The notes: generated by a model from the sequence alone, not told the origin. Positions 17,634 to 27,191 are shown, counted from the first letter of the stretch. The stretch is 64,000 nt of DNA from CBINFS01 sp966250015 (GCA_966250015.1 CBINFS010000008.1:72894-136893); one strand, 5' to 3'. A program made the numbers and translations.

Positions 17634-18245
17634 CTATAGAAGACGCCTTAGATCGGATGCCATCTCCTCTGGAGTCGTCCCAAACGACCAGAGCAAGCGC
17701 GTTCGGCCTTCCCGATCGAGCACGCTGACGGTCGCCGTGTGGTCGACGAGATATCCACCATCCGAGGTGCTATCTGCTCTGGCATAGTAGATGCCGTACC
17801 GGGAAGCAACTTCAGCGATCTGCTCCAGAGTTCCGGAGAGACCGACGAAGCTGGGGTTGAATCCTGAGACGTACTGGCTGACCCGGTCGGGCGTATCACG
17901 TTCCGGATCGATCGCCACCATGATCACCTGCACGCTCTCAGCCTCGTCGCCCAGCAGTTGGAGCGCCTTTTTCAGGCTGGCAAGGGTAGTTGGGCATACG
18001 TCCGGACAGGACGTGTACCCAAAAAAGAGTACGACGATCTTACCTTGAAAATCACTTCTCTTTACCGGACCGTTGGCGCCGGACAACTCGAAATCTTGAA
18101 CTGCGAGCGGAGGGTCCAGCAAGGTGCCGGCGAACCGTGCTTCACTCGCCTGATGCAGCACGAAGTTCGCCGAGACAAATAGAATGATGGAGACGAAGAG
18201 GATTGCAACCAGTGCAATAAATAGCTTCCGCGGAATCCCAAACAT
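17634..18245 (-). CDS. SCO1/SenC copper chaperone, membrane-anchored
   Basis: A 203-residue thioredoxin-like protein anchored by an N-terminal transmembrane helix (residues about 9-30). Copper ligands C80 and C84 (CPDVC) and H169 (VDHTA) are intact. It heads a short operon with PCuAC and a cupin. A second SCO protein, fused to a CusF-like domain, is encoded 5 kb away, so the two may serve different copper enzymes. Confidence 0.93.
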   Translation of the reverse strand: MFGIPRKLFIALVAILFVSIILFVSANFVLHQASEARFAGTLLDPPLAVQDFELSGANGPVKRSDFQGKIVVLFFGYTSCPDVCPTTLASLKKALQLLGDEAESVQVIMVAIDPERDTPDRVSQYVSGFNPSFVGLSGTLEQIAEVASRYGIYYARADSTSDGGYLVDHTATVSVLDREGRTRLLWSFGTTPEEMASDLRRLL

Positions 18246-18452
18246 GCCGTGCCGTCGGCTTATACTCGATATATTGATCGTATCCGGAGTAACCTAACGC
18301 CGCTTTCTTCTACCCGGTTGCCACACATCGATACGAATGACCCCGACGGTTTGCCGCCGGGGCCGATCTTCCATTTCTATTAGCGCAGAATGAGAAAAGG
18401 GGCAGCGAGAATCCCGATGCCACTTAGAGACGCCCGAAATGTCCTGCTATCG

Positions 18453-18839
18453 TCAGGCTGCCCGTAATGCCCACGAGATGCAGTAGCCGCCGGGTGATAC
18501 CGGTCCTGCAAATAGCTGGCACCCTCCACAGACCGATCCTGCCTCGGGCTGGTTGTAGAATTGACAGTTGCTACACACCTCATTCGGATTCGGTGAAACG
18601 TCTACATAATCGAGCGACTCGCGAACCTGAAGGTCCTGCTCAGTAAGGCCTGAGTAGTCCGAGCACGCACCGGCCTGACCGTTGGCAGATTGTGCCGAAT
18701 CGGTCTGCTCGCCGCCGCAGGCAGCAATCAACCCGGAAATGCCCACACCGGCCACGATCTGCCCGATGAAGGTTCGGCGAGAAACTGTCGACTTTTCTCC
18801 CATACGTTCAGACTTCGTTTTTATGGAATCCATTTTCAT
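18453..18839 (-). CDS. High-potential iron-sulfur protein (HiPIP), Tat-exported
   Basis: A 128-residue protein with a twin-arginine signal (SRRTFIGQIVAGVGISGLIAAC). It may be a lipoprotein at C41. HiPIP [4Fe-4S] ligands are C89, C92, C107 and C120 in CSNC...GCQLFAG...GYCISW. Spacing C-x2-C-x14-C matches the family, and the last interval is slightly short. Two extra cysteines (C59, C104) are unusual. HiPIPs are periplasmic electron carriers; in Rhodothermus they feed a terminal oxidase. Beside SCO/PCuAC and 7 kb from nirK, it is a plausible donor to nitrite reductase or an oxidase. Confidence 0.9.
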   Translation of the reverse strand: MKMDSIKTKSERMGEKSTVSRRTFIGQIVAGVGISGLIAACGGEQTDSAQSANGQAGACSDYSGLTEQDLQVRESLDYVDVSPNPNEVCSNCQFYNQPEAGSVCGGCQLFAGPVSPGGYCISWALRAA

Positions 18840-19207
18840 TGGTCGTGTGTGAAGGTGAATGAGAATAGTCTAGGTCAGGAAATCAGGATATTTAATCCAA
18901 AAAACCACGGAAGGTCCGCCCTCCTCCTGAAACCTGTTGGCCCTGAATATAACGAAGATTAGACGAAGAAGACCAAACTAAGATGCCGCCTCTCGACACT
19001 TGTAGACGTTTCTTTACCTGTTGCGGACTATTTTGTCTTAAAATTCTTATTTGGGTAAGGACAGGTCAATAGGGTAGGTTCAGCGTCCACAGCATGAGAA
19101 AATCGAGACCTTCTATAGCAGGTATCCCACACGTCTTCCCTTTTGCGTACACTACGGCGTTGTTTTGACGGTCGAATTCGGCCGGTTAGAAACGTTACGC
19201 CCTGAAT
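18840..19207. other. Intergenic region between HiPIP and SLC13-like genes
   Basis: This divergent 368-bp spacer must hold both promoters. It is locally AT-rich near 18880-18900 and 19030-19070. A near-palindrome GGATATTTAATCC is present at 18886-18898. A TTAG/CTAA pair at 18959-18981 has the wrong spacing (15) to match the nirK dyads. I see no gene or RNA here. Confidence 0.5.
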
Positions 19208-20431
19208 ATGTTCACATCCTTGTTCAGCCTTTTTGTCATTGTTGTTACGATTGCCGGCATTGCAGCCGGCAGGTACCCTCATCTTCGAATGAACAGGGCG
19301 ACCATAGCCCTCGTTGGCGCCGCCACACTGGCTGCAATTGGGGCTATATCGTCAGAACAAGCATACGAAGCACTCGACCTGGGGACGTTGATGCTATTGC
19401 TTGCCATGATGATCATCAATGCCAACCTTCGGATTGCAGGCTTCTTCGGGTTGGTCGCGGAACGGATCTTACCGAGAGCGCGCTCTCCCCGGTTACTCCT
19501 CTTGATGGTGATGGTGTCGGCAGGATTGCTCTCGGCGCTGTTCCTGAACGATACCATCGTGCTGGTTTTTACGCCGCTTCTGCTTGAGATCGTTCTGGCG
19601 CTCGGACGAAACCCGATCCCCTATCTCATGGGACTGGCCACGGCAGCCAACATCGGCTCAGCCGGTGCGATAACTGGAAACCCTCAGAACATGCTCATTG
19701 GCGCCTCATCGGGCATCCCGTATCTCAAGTTCTCGATGTATCTGATGCCCGTTGCCATCATCGGCCTTTTGTGTGCCTGGGGTATTTTGATCCTGGTGTA
19801 CCGGAAAGAATTCACGAAGGTCTTCGACACCTTCGTCCCTCACCGAGAAGTCCGGATATACCGACCGTTACTGTTGAAGAGCGCCATTTCCGTTATGGTT
19901 TTGCTTACCCTTTTCGTAGCGGGTGTCGAGGTGCCGCTTGCCGCCATCATCGCTGCCTCGCTGTTGCTGGTCACGCGTCGGCTTCGCCCTGAGCGCGTGT
20001 TCAACGAAATCGACTGGTCGCTCCTCGTCCTATTCTCCGGACTTTTTGTGGTCACTGCCGCCATTGAGACGAGCGGATGGGGGGATTCGCTCTTCGGTCT
20101 CTTGCTTCCGCTCATGGATGCAGGGGTGCTCTCTATAACGGTCGTTACGGCTGCATTGAGCAACATTATTTCTAACGTACCGGCCATTTTGCTTTTCCGC
20201 CCGTTGGTACAGCAGTTTTCCAATCCCGAGCAGGTATGGCTGATACTCGCCATGGCCTCAACGTTTGCCGGAAATCTCACACTGCTCGGTTCGATCGCCA
20301 ACCTCATCGTCGCCGAGACGGCCAGGCGCCGAAGGGTTACGCTTTCCTTTACGGAGTATTTGAAAGCCGGCGTTCCGATTACCCTGCTGACGCTCCTGAT
20401 AGGCGTCGTGTGGTTCACCCTGCTTTTCTGA
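19208..20431 (+). CDS. SLC13/ArsB-NhaD-superfamily ion transporter
   Basis: A 407-residue membrane protein with about ten hydrophobic segments. Signature loops are 'LFLNDTIVLVFTPLL' and 'AANIGSAGAITGNPQNMLIG' in the first half, repeated as 'SNIISNVPAILLF' and 'FAGNLTLLGSIANLIV' in the second, i.e. the inverted-repeat architecture of the superfamily. Members move arsenite, dicarboxylates, sulfate or Na+/H+. Length and the 'GNPQN' motif favour the ArsB/CitMHS-like side. No neighbouring gene reveals the substrate. Confidence 0.82.
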   Translation: MFTSLFSLFVIVVTIAGIAAGRYPHLRMNRATIALVGAATLAAIGAISSEQAYEALDLGTLMLLLAMMIINANLRIAGFFGLVAERILPRARSPRLLLLMVMVSAGLLSALFLNDTIVLVFTPLLLEIVLALGRNPIPYLMGLATAANIGSAGAITGNPQNMLIGASSGIPYLKFSMYLMPVAIIGLLCAWGILILVYRKEFTKVFDTFVPHREVRIYRPLLLKSAISVMVLLTLFVAGVEVPLAAIIAASLLLVTRRLRPERVFNEIDWSLLVLFSGLFVVTAAIETSGWGDSLFGLLLPLMDAGVLSITVVTAALSNIISNVPAILLFRPLVQQFSNPEQVWLILAMASTFAGNLTLLGSIANLIVAETARRRRVTLSFTEYLKAGVPITLLTLLIGVVWFTLLF

Positions 20432-20567
20432 GATCCACCCCTGACGTCACCACATCGATACACCCCAAGCTTGTGATTGCCTGGGACTTATCATAGTATC
20501 GCGAGATACACAAAAGATCTGTGCGTGCGGCAACACGGAGCACACTTCCATTTTTCGCATCATCGCA

Positions 20568-22532
20568 ATGTCATACGAAAAGGCAATCCACGCAAAGGCG
20601 ATCGAGCTGGGCAAGCTCGCCGTTGAAATGACGACGGCAGCAGGCAGCGGCCATCCTTCCTCCTCCCTTTCTTTGGCTCACCTCGTTACGGTGCTGATGT
20701 ACGATCAGATGAAATGGGATCCTGAGGATCCGTGGAATGAAGCAGCCGACCGTCTGGTCCTGAGTGAGGGACATGCCGTGCCCATTGTGTATGCCGCGTA
20801 TTGCGATCTCGGAGGTGTCGTCGGTAAAAGTCCGGACGAGGCGCGGCCTTTGACGCGCGAAGATGCGCTGTTGCTTCGGGCAATCGAAAGCCCGCTCGAC
20901 GGGCATCCCAATCCTAGACTTGGTTTTCCATTTTTTGACGCCGCAACGGGTTCTCTGGGCCAGGGGCTTAGCTCAGCTGCCGGACTCGGACTGGCTGCCA
21001 GGCTAAACGGCACCAAAAGAAACGTCTATTGCCTGATTGGTGATGGTGAATCGCGGGAAGGGCAGATCTACGAAGCCCTCGACTTCATCGTAGACAACGC
21101 GCTGGTCAACGTAGTCCCGATTTTCAACTGCAACGCGCTGGCGCAGAGCGACTGGGTAAGCCCCCAGCAGTCGCCGGACATCCTTGCGCGCAAGCTCGAA
21201 GCGTTCGGTTGTATCGTTCGTGTGATCGACGGGCACGATCCGCTTCAAATACGGAAAGCCTTCGACGAGCTGCCCGTCGTTCAAAACGGCCATCGCCCCC
21301 TGGCGATCGTGGCGCGCACCGTTAAAGCGTGGGGAACACCCTCCGAGCAGGGCATGGGCAAGCACGGTACACCCGTCAAGCCCGACAAAATGCCAGGGGT
21401 TCTCGAAGAGCTCGACCAGATGGCTGCAAACCTGGTCGGTAACGAAAAACCGGAGGTTACACTGCCACGGATCAAAAGGCCTTCTGAACGCAGGTCAGAA
21501 GAAAGAGCGTTCTCAAGTGGGTATGAATTACCGTCGTTCGAGGAGGCACTGGTTCAACTTGGGTTCGACAACGTGATTTCCGAGGGGAAACCGTTTGCTA
21601 CACGCAAAGCCTACGGTGTTGCGCTCTGTATGCTCGGAGCGGCCGATCCCCGTGTCGTTGCGCTGGACGGCGACGTTAAGAATTCGACCTACGCCGAGTG
21701 GTTTTTCGAGAGGTTTCCCAACCGGGCTGTCGAATGCCGTATTGCCGAACAGAACATGGTATCCGTCGCTCTCGGGATGGCCGCTTCCGGATTGATTCCA
21801 TTCTGTAGCACCTTCGGGAAGTTTTTCGAACGTGCGTACGACCAGATCGAAATGGCGGTCATTTCTGGCGCCAACATCAAATTGACGGGAAGCCACGCCG
21901 GCGTGACGCTTGCGGCGGACGGACCAAGCCAGATGGCGCTCTCCGACGTCGCATTTTTCCGCAGCCTTTCCCATGTATCCGATTACGACGGAAATCGGGC
22001 GGTCCATTACTTCTTCCCCAGTGACGCCGTTAGCTGCTACCGCATTACGGCCCTGATGGCGGAGATTCAGGGCTGCTGTTATCAACGCACTATCCGTGCA
22101 GACCTCCCGCTACTTTACGATCCCGGTGACACCGATTTCAAAGCCGGTGGATTTCGAGTGCTAAGGGATGGAGGCGACCTCGTCCTCGTTTCCGCGGGGT
22201 ACATGGTTCACGAAGCCTTGAAGCTGGCTGAAAGGCTGGAGCAGGAAGGAATACCTGCAACGGTCGTCGATGCATATTCCCTCCCGCTGGACACGGCCGG
22301 ACTGCTCGATCTTGCCGTGCAGAGCGGCAAGCGTATCGTTACGATCGAAGACAACTATACCGGCGGGCTCGATGCGGAGCTATCGATCGCTGTAGCTGAG
22401 GCCGATTCGGGAGTGACGCTCACCCCGTTTGTCGTGGGCAACCTCCCCAAGAGCGGTCGGAAACCGTCGGACGTACTCGATTACGTTGGCCTTTCGCTCG
22501 ATACGATCCTGCACGGGGTATTGAACCAATAA
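20568..22532 (+). CDS. tkt: Transketolase
   Basis: A 654-residue single-chain enzyme of the non-oxidative pentose phosphate pathway, transferring two-carbon units with thiamine diphosphate. H29 in GSGHPSSS, H69 in SEGHA, and the thiamine diphosphate/Mg motif GDGES (158-162) followed by N in 'IFNCNALAQSD' are visible. The pyrimidine-binding domain has 'ECRIAEQNMVSVALGMA', and the C-terminal domain has 'DAYSLPLD'. Full length is normal. It stands alone, with a hairpin downstream that may be its terminator. Confidence 0.95.
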   Translation: MSYEKAIHAKAIELGKLAVEMTTAAGSGHPSSSLSLAHLVTVLMYDQMKWDPEDPWNEAADRLVLSEGHAVPIVYAAYCDLGGVVGKSPDEARPLTREDALLLRAIESPLDGHPNPRLGFPFFDAATGSLGQGLSSAAGLGLAARLNGTKRNVYCLIGDGESREGQIYEALDFIVDNALVNVVPIFNCNALAQSDWVSPQQSPDILARKLEAFGCIVRVIDGHDPLQIRKAFDELPVVQNGHRPLAIVARTVKAWGTPSEQGMGKHGTPVKPDKMPGVLEELDQMAANLVGNEKPEVTLPRIKRPSERRSEERAFSSGYELPSFEEALVQLGFDNVISEGKPFATRKAYGVALCMLGAADPRVVALDGDVKNSTYAEWFFERFPNRAVECRIAEQNMVSVALGMAASGLIPFCSTFGKFFERAYDQIEMAVISGANIKLTGSHAGVTLAADGPSQMALSDVAFFRSLSHVSDYDGNRAVHYFFPSDAVSCYRITALMAEIQGCCYQRTIRADLPLLYDPGDTDFKAGGFRVLRDGGDLVLVSAGYMVHEALKLAERLEQEGIPATVVDAYSLPLDTAGLLDLAVQSGKRIVTIEDNYTGGLDAELSIAVAEADSGVTLTPFVVGNLPKSGRKPSDVLDYVGLSLDTILHGVLNQ

Positions 22533-22577
22533 GAACAACACTGCCGCTGATAACCAGTCTATCGCGCCATTCATACC

Positions 22578-22606
22578 CTCGACGTAGCGCCGCCGGTTAC
22601 GTCGAG
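22578..22606 (+). terminator. Possible transketolase terminator hairpin
   Basis: A 9-bp stem CTCGACGTA/TACGTCGAG with an 11-nt GC-rich loop lies 46 nt after the transketolase stop. The nearest T-rich run (TTATTTTTT) is about 17 nt further on, so termination by this element is plausible but not ideal. Confidence 0.5.
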
Positions 22607-22690
22607 CCGGCTTCCTTAGTACTTATTTTTTAAGTGATTTCGGGCTTTCATTCGTCCATTCACTACCAAATCATTATTTGTACTCATCTG

Positions 22691-22723
22691 GTAGTCATTC
22701 ACAGGCCTTCGAGTACTAAAGGG
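22691..22723 (+). promoter_or_regulatory. Candidate ECF sigma promoter, copy A (upstream of the sigma gene)
   Basis: Box 1 GTAGTCATTC (22691-22700) and box 2 GTACTAAAGGG (22713-22723) recur with identical spacing upstream of the Rieske gene (27244-27276), where the 12 bp between the boxes differs. Such two-box conservation is what an ECF -35/-10 promoter looks like and would mean autoregulation. The start codon is 68 bp downstream. Confidence 0.6.
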
Positions 22724-22790
22724 ATGTGATTGAGATTAGAGGGGTTTAGAGAAAGCCGGGAGAGAGTGTGACGTCACCAACGTGCGTGGA

Positions 22791-23366
22791 ATGATATCCG
22801 GAGAGGATTGGGATCTGATTTGTCGGAGGCTGAAGGAGTCAGATCGGCAGGCATTCGAACGCCTTTTCAGGTTGCAGCGCAACGACCTGCTGAAGTACGT
22901 GTATTCGATAGTCCGAAATGCTACGGTATCCCACGATCTCGTTCAGGACGTCTTTGTGGCAATCTGGGAACTCAGACAAAGGTTGGACCCAGAGCAACCA
23001 TTGAAGGCTTACCTTTACCGGATGGCAAGGAATAGAGCCTATCGATACTTACGCGACGAACGACTGCACGATCAGAAGCATCAGCTGATCTCCCGAGAGG
23101 CTGCCGGTGATCCCCCAGCCCCTAACGACATAGAACACCGGGTAGACGGCGCATTGCTCTCGACCTTATTGCAAACCTGGTTGTACGATCTACCCGCAAG
23201 GCAGCGGGAAGCACTCGTCCTTAGCCGTTTTCACAACCTCAGTCATCGGGAAATAGCCTCGGTGATGGGCCTTTCGTCTCGTACAGTAAACGTCCACATC
23301 ATGCGAGCGCTCGAACGACTACAGAAACGAGCAGAATCGTTTGAACCTGCATTGACCAGACCATGA
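22791..23366 (+). CDS. ECF (FecI-like) RNA polymerase sigma factor
   Basis: A 191-residue sigma factor. Region 2 is visible at about residues 20-85 ('DRQAFERLFRLQRNDLLKYVYSIV', 'HDLVQDVFVAIWE', 'YLYRMARNRAYRYLRD') and region 4 at about 125-180 ('LPARQREALVLSRFHNLSHREIASVMGLSSRTVNVHI'). The ATG at 22791 is preferred; a GTG at 22782 is possible. Its stop overlaps the start of the FecR gene (ATGA), so sigma and anti-sigma factors are translationally coupled. Release is expected when the TonB receptor downstream binds its ligand. A conserved two-box motif upstream suggests autoregulation. Confidence 0.93.
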   Translation: MISGEDWDLICRRLKESDRQAFERLFRLQRNDLLKYVYSIVRNATVSHDLVQDVFVAIWELRQRLDPEQPLKAYLYRMARNRAYRYLRDERLHDQKHQLISREAAGDPPAPNDIEHRVDGALLSTLLQTWLYDLPARQREALVLSRFHNLSHREIASVMGLSSRTVNVHIMRALERLQKRAESFEPALTRP

Positions 23367-24364
23367 ACCGGCAAGCACCACCTCCGCCTCCTGCGGAGCT
23401 CGAAAACCAGCTTGGGAATTTGTCGCCGGGCGAACAACAAAACCTGCGTCGAATCTGGGATCTGCTTGACGATGACCCCCAGCTTTCAGGACAGGTCCCG
23501 GGGACTGACGAAGCGTGGGTATCGCTACAGGCACGTATCCAAACGCCAAACCGAAGAGCTGGCGATCGTGAGGCAAGGCCACCGCGCAGAATCATCCGGC
23601 TCGCCGGAATTACGGCCGTAACGATCACTATGACGTTGTTGGCGGTGGTGTGGCTCTGGAACGTACCCGTCGAAAAAGTGGCGCCCCCGGGTACACAAAT
23701 GACTGTTGAGCTGCCGGACGGCTCAATCGTGGACGTCAACAGTGATTCACGGATCAGCTATAGCCGGGGCTTTCAAAGATTGCCCTTCCTTTCGTCGAAA
23801 TCGCGGTACGTAAGATTGGAGGGCGAGGCCTTCTTCAGGGTAACCCGAAACGAACGGCCATTCACCATCGAAACGTTTAATGCTCGTATCGACGTCCTGG
23901 GTACTGAGTTCAACGTGTATTCCCGGCCATCGACCGGTAGAGGGGAGACGAGAATAACCCTCTCGTCTGGACAGGTGCGCGTAACGAGACTCGCTGACCC
24001 GGTAGATACCGTCACGCTCGTAAAGGCAGGGAGTGTCGCTCGCGTCAGAAACCGTGTCGAAACGAGCGTACCGACCAACGCTTCGGACATCAACCTCGAA
24101 CGCACGTTGGCCTGGCGGAACAAGGGTTTTGCCGTGGTTGATGAACCTCTGGAAAACGTGCTTCGCGAACTCGAGCGAAGATTTGCCGTAGAGATCGAGG
24201 TCGACGAAAACCTTGCGCTCAACGACTCATTAAATATGTTTTACTTACGCGGAGCAAGGCTCGAAGACATCCTCCGCGACATATGCCTGGTTCAGGACTG
24301 CCGGTTCAGTGAAACGTCGAGCGGCTACCTGTTAACGTACGACAGCCCCTCGTCTGTAGAGTAG
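23363..24364 (+). CDS. FecR-type anti-sigma factor
   Basis: A 333-residue inner-membrane protein with a cytoplasmic sigma-binding N-terminus, one transmembrane helix (about residues 78-99), a periplasmic FecR beta-helix domain (about 110-235, 'GTQMTVELPDGSIVDVNSDSRI', 'VRLEGEAFFRVTRNERPFTIET') and a C-terminal secretin/STN-like domain (about 255-330, 'LENVLRELERRFAVEIEV', 'LRGARLEDILRDIC'). It holds the sigma factor until a receptor signal arrives. It overlaps the sigma gene by 4 nt, and the receptor gene begins 4 nt after its stop. Confidence 0.94.
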   Translation: MNRQAPPPPPAELENQLGNLSPGEQQNLRRIWDLLDDDPQLSGQVPGTDEAWVSLQARIQTPNRRAGDREARPPRRIIRLAGITAVTITMTLLAVVWLWNVPVEKVAPPGTQMTVELPDGSIVDVNSDSRISYSRGFQRLPFLSSKSRYVRLEGEAFFRVTRNERPFTIETFNARIDVLGTEFNVYSRPSTGRGETRITLSSGQVRVTRLADPVDTVTLVKAGSVARVRNRVETSVPTNASDINLERTLAWRNKGFAVVDEPLENVLRELERRFAVEIEVDENLALNDSLNMFYLRGARLEDILRDICLVQDCRFSETSSGYLLTYDSPSSVE

Positions 24365-24368
24365 GAGT

Positions 24369-27191
24369 ATGCGGGAGTGGAAGACAAGGCGCTCAGGGTC
24401 ACTCATTTCAGGTGCAGAGCTGTGCCTGATCCTCGTCCTCTGCGCCTGCCTGGCCCCGCACATTGGAGTGCAAACGGCGGCGGCTCAATCTAAAGAGACC
24501 CACAGATTTACCTTGATCACCCGCGGAGTCCCGCTGGGCCAGGCGCTTGAGGAACTGGCAGGACTGACGCAAATCGATCTTTTCTACACGTCGGAGCTGG
24601 TCTCCGAAAAAACGTCCTTTTGCACGGGTCGAAATCTGCCGGCCGAGGAGCTGCTCGAATGTGTCCTCGACGGTACCGGACTCGATTACGTGCGGTCTTC
24701 GTCGGGCACCTACATTCTCATCCGTGCCGTCCGCGACGAGCCAGCGCGGGGGCACCTGGCCGGGCGCGTGATCGATGGCCTCACCGGCGCGCCCTTGCCC
24801 AACGCGGGCATTTTACTCGCCGATGCTTCTACGGGAACCACCACCGACGAGGAAGGCCTGTTTAACGTCTCCCCTCTCATTGCGGGTAAACACCGGCTCA
24901 TCGTTTCATACGTCGGGTATGAAACGGGCGTCGACAGTGTGTGGATCGACCCCGGTGAGAGCGAACGGATCACGTTGCGTCTCCAACCCAAAGCCTATAC
25001 GATGGATGCCGTCATTGTGGACGGTATCGAACAACGATTGCCTTCATCCTTGTTGGGCGTCGGTGAGCTCTGGAACGCTGATCTGATCCGGGAACTGTCT
25101 TCCGGCACACCCGACGTTTCCCGTGCAGCAACGACCGTAGTGGGAGTGACCGCCCAGCAACCGGTGGCCGACTTGCACATACAGGGCGGCGCCACGGGCG
25201 AACACCTGATGCTGCTCGACGGCGCCCCCATTCGAGACCCTGTCAACCTCGGACGGCACCTCGGTGCCTTCAGCCCTCCCGCCATAAAGCGATTATCGAT
25301 CCACAAGGCGGGGTTCGGGGTCGAGCATGGAAGCCACCTCTCGGGTGTTCTGGCTGTGGAGCACGATCTTGGGGTTGAAAACGGGCGGCGGTTCACCCTG
25401 AGCCTCGATCCGGTGAGTTTCAATTCGAAAGCAAAGCTCGATTTCGACCTGCCGGGTGGGAGACGAACGTCGGTGATGGGCGCCCTTCGCACCAGTACTT
25501 GGGACGTATACCGGGATCCGGGGATTACGTCCTCACTTGAAGCTCAGGGACAAATCGATCCGCTAACGGCCTCTCTCTGGATCAACGACGATGTCTACCC
25601 CGGTTCTCTCAGTTACGCCAGATTACAGCCCGACGTGTCATTTCTGGATGCACACGGCGCCGTCAGGGTTCACCTGAGCCCGTACCGGATTCTGAATGCC
25701 TCCATTTACGTGGCCGAGAATAACCTCGGCTCGAACATGCTCGCAACGAATGAGTCAGGTGCGGACGAGCAGCTACGGCTCCTCGTCACCAACGACCGAT
25801 ATGAGTGGGTCAATACGGCCGCGCAGGCCAAATTGAGCTGGATACTTGGCGCACGTTCGGTCGCTTCGGTTCAGGCGGTTAGAAGCACGCATACCTCCCT
25901 TTATTCTTATCAATCCACACATTCTCCCATCCAGGGGCCTGTTTCCGTCGATGATCTTGAACGTATGGCCGGCGGCCTCTGGTCGAACACCAGTTACCTC
26001 GCGAGCTCAGACGAAAAAAACGAGATCGACGAGTTTGCGTTGAAAGGAACCCTGAATTATAGCTTTTCCACGTCACGACATATCGAGGTTGGCGCGAGCC
26101 TGTCAAATGCCGACAGCAGGTTTTGGCTGGGCAACTACTACATCGCACCGTTTTACCACCATTCCAGCTCGACCGAGTGGGCAGGTTATGCAAAACTGAC
26201 TCAGAATATCGGGTTGAAAACCGTCATCGAGCCTGGAGTGCGGCTGACGTACCTGCCATCGCGGAATACAGTCTACTCGGAGCCACGGCTTTCGATACGA
26301 TACGACGGCTATTCACCCAATCTCGGCGCCTTCGCGCTCAGGTTCGCTGCCGGGTTGTATCGCCAGTTCACGAACCAGTTTGAGCTGACGAGCTCCGGGC
26401 TCACCGCGGTCATTCCGTCGATTTACTTCTGGCTTCCGCTTAACGGCGAGATGGCCCCTCCCCGCGTGCTGCATTTCGTCGGCGAAAGCCTTTTTCGGCC
26501 AACCTCGTCGCTCGACGTGCGCCTGGAAATGTATTATAAACATCAATCACGCCTGTTGATGCTCGACTATGCCAGGCTACTTTCGGAACACCCTGCGTAT
26601 GGTACAGTCACAACCCCGGTCGACCTCGATCAATCAGCGTTCGTATCAGCTTCGCGAGGGGAAGCGGCGGGCGCTTCGGTCGACGTCAGGTTCCGTGGGT
26701 CGAGGATCAATCTCGGTATCGGGTATGGGTACAGCTACGCCGTTCGGCAATTCCCTGGCCGATTCGATTCCCGGCTCGAGCCTGTCGTCTGGAATCAACC
26801 CCACCGGCTGACTTTCGATGCCGAGCTAGCCCTCAACGAGCAACTCAGCGCCAGCCTGAATGGTAGAGGCATCTGGGGACGGAGCTGGGGCTTCCGCCGT
26901 TCGTACTACGACTACTTAAGCCTGCGTGAGCAGACGAGCCGGTTCTATCCGTACGATCTCAACGATCCCTCTCGACAAATCCTTCCGCCCCTCTATTTGC
27001 TCGATGCCGGCATTGCCTATACGCAACGATGGGACCGTGCCATCGTGCAGGCCCGCGTATACGTTGCCAATTTGCTCAATCGTAAAAATGCGTACGACTG
27101 GAGTCTGGACCGTCAAGGTGACGTCCTTTCCCGTACTGTACGCACCCTGAACGGTAGATATCCGGTATTTTCCATTCGTTTCGACATCTGA
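24369..27191 (+). CDS. TonB-dependent receptor with STN signalling domain and carboxypeptidase-like repeat
   Basis: A 940-residue outer-membrane protein. After a signal peptide ending near AAAQ come an STN (secretin/TonB short N-terminal) domain (about 45-120, 'PLGQALEELAGLTQIDLFYTSE'), a CarbopepD-regulatory-like beta-sandwich (about 125-205, 'GRVIDGLTGAPLPNAGILL'), a plug (about 215-345, 'LHIQGGATGEHLMLLDGAPI') and a beta barrel ending in 'YPVFSIRFDI' with a terminal aromatic pattern. The STN domain is the part that signals to FecR-type anti-sigma factors, so this is a transducing receptor. It is co-transcribed with the sigma and FecR genes. Ligand unknown: no siderophore, heme or glycan gene lies beside it, only redox and envelope genes. 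Confidence 0.92.
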   Translation: MREWKTRRSGSLISGAELCLILVLCACLAPHIGVQTAAAQSKETHRFTLITRGVPLGQALEELAGLTQIDLFYTSELVSEKTSFCTGRNLPAEELLECVLDGTGLDYVRSSSGTYILIRAVRDEPARGHLAGRVIDGLTGAPLPNAGILLADASTGTTTDEEGLFNVSPLIAGKHRLIVSYVGYETGVDSVWIDPGESERITLRLQPKAYTMDAVIVDGIEQRLPSSLLGVGELWNADLIRELSSGTPDVSRAATTVVGVTAQQPVADLHIQGGATGEHLMLLDGAPIRDPVNLGRHLGAFSPPAIKRLSIHKAGFGVEHGSHLSGVLAVEHDLGVENGRRFTLSLDPVSFNSKAKLDFDLPGGRRTSVMGALRTSTWDVYRDPGITSSLEAQGQIDPLTASLWINDDVYPGSLSYARLQPDVSFLDAHGAVRVHLSPYRILNASIYVAENNLGSNMLATNESGADEQLRLLVTNDRYEWVNTAAQAKLSWILGARSVASVQAVRSTHTSLYSYQSTHSPIQGPVSVDDLERMAGGLWSNTSYLASSDEKNEIDEFALKGTLNYSFSTSRHIEVGASLSNADSRFWLGNYYIAPFYHHSSSTEWAGYAKLTQNIGLKTVIEPGVRLTYLPSRNTVYSEPRLSIRYDGYSPNLGAFALRFAAGLYRQFTNQFELTSSGLTAVIPSIYFWLPLNGEMAPPRVLHFVGESLFRPTSSLDVRLEMYYKHQSRLLMLDYARLLSEHPAYGTVTTPVDLDQSAFVSASRGEAAGASVDVRFRGSRINLGIGYGYSYAVRQFPGRFDSRLEPVVWNQPHRLTFDAELALNEQLSASLNGRGIWGRSWGFRRSYYDYLSLREQTSRFYPYDLNDPSRQILPPLYLLDAGIAYTQRWDRAIVQARVYVANLLNRKNAYDWSLDRQGDVLSRTVRTLNGRYPVFSIRFDI

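Noticed and set aside
18341..18362. CCCCGACGG/CCGCCGGGG hairpin as a HiPIP terminator
   Set aside because: It has a mismatch, is 90 nt from the stop codon and has no T run on the minus strand.
18959..18981. TTAG...CTAA pair near the HiPIP promoter as a third Rrf2 operator
   Set aside because: The interval is 15 bp instead of 12 and the inner bases show no symmetry.
22614..22640. TTAGTACTTA near the sigma gene as another Rrf2 operator
   Set aside because: Only the left half-site is present; no CTAA at the matching distance.
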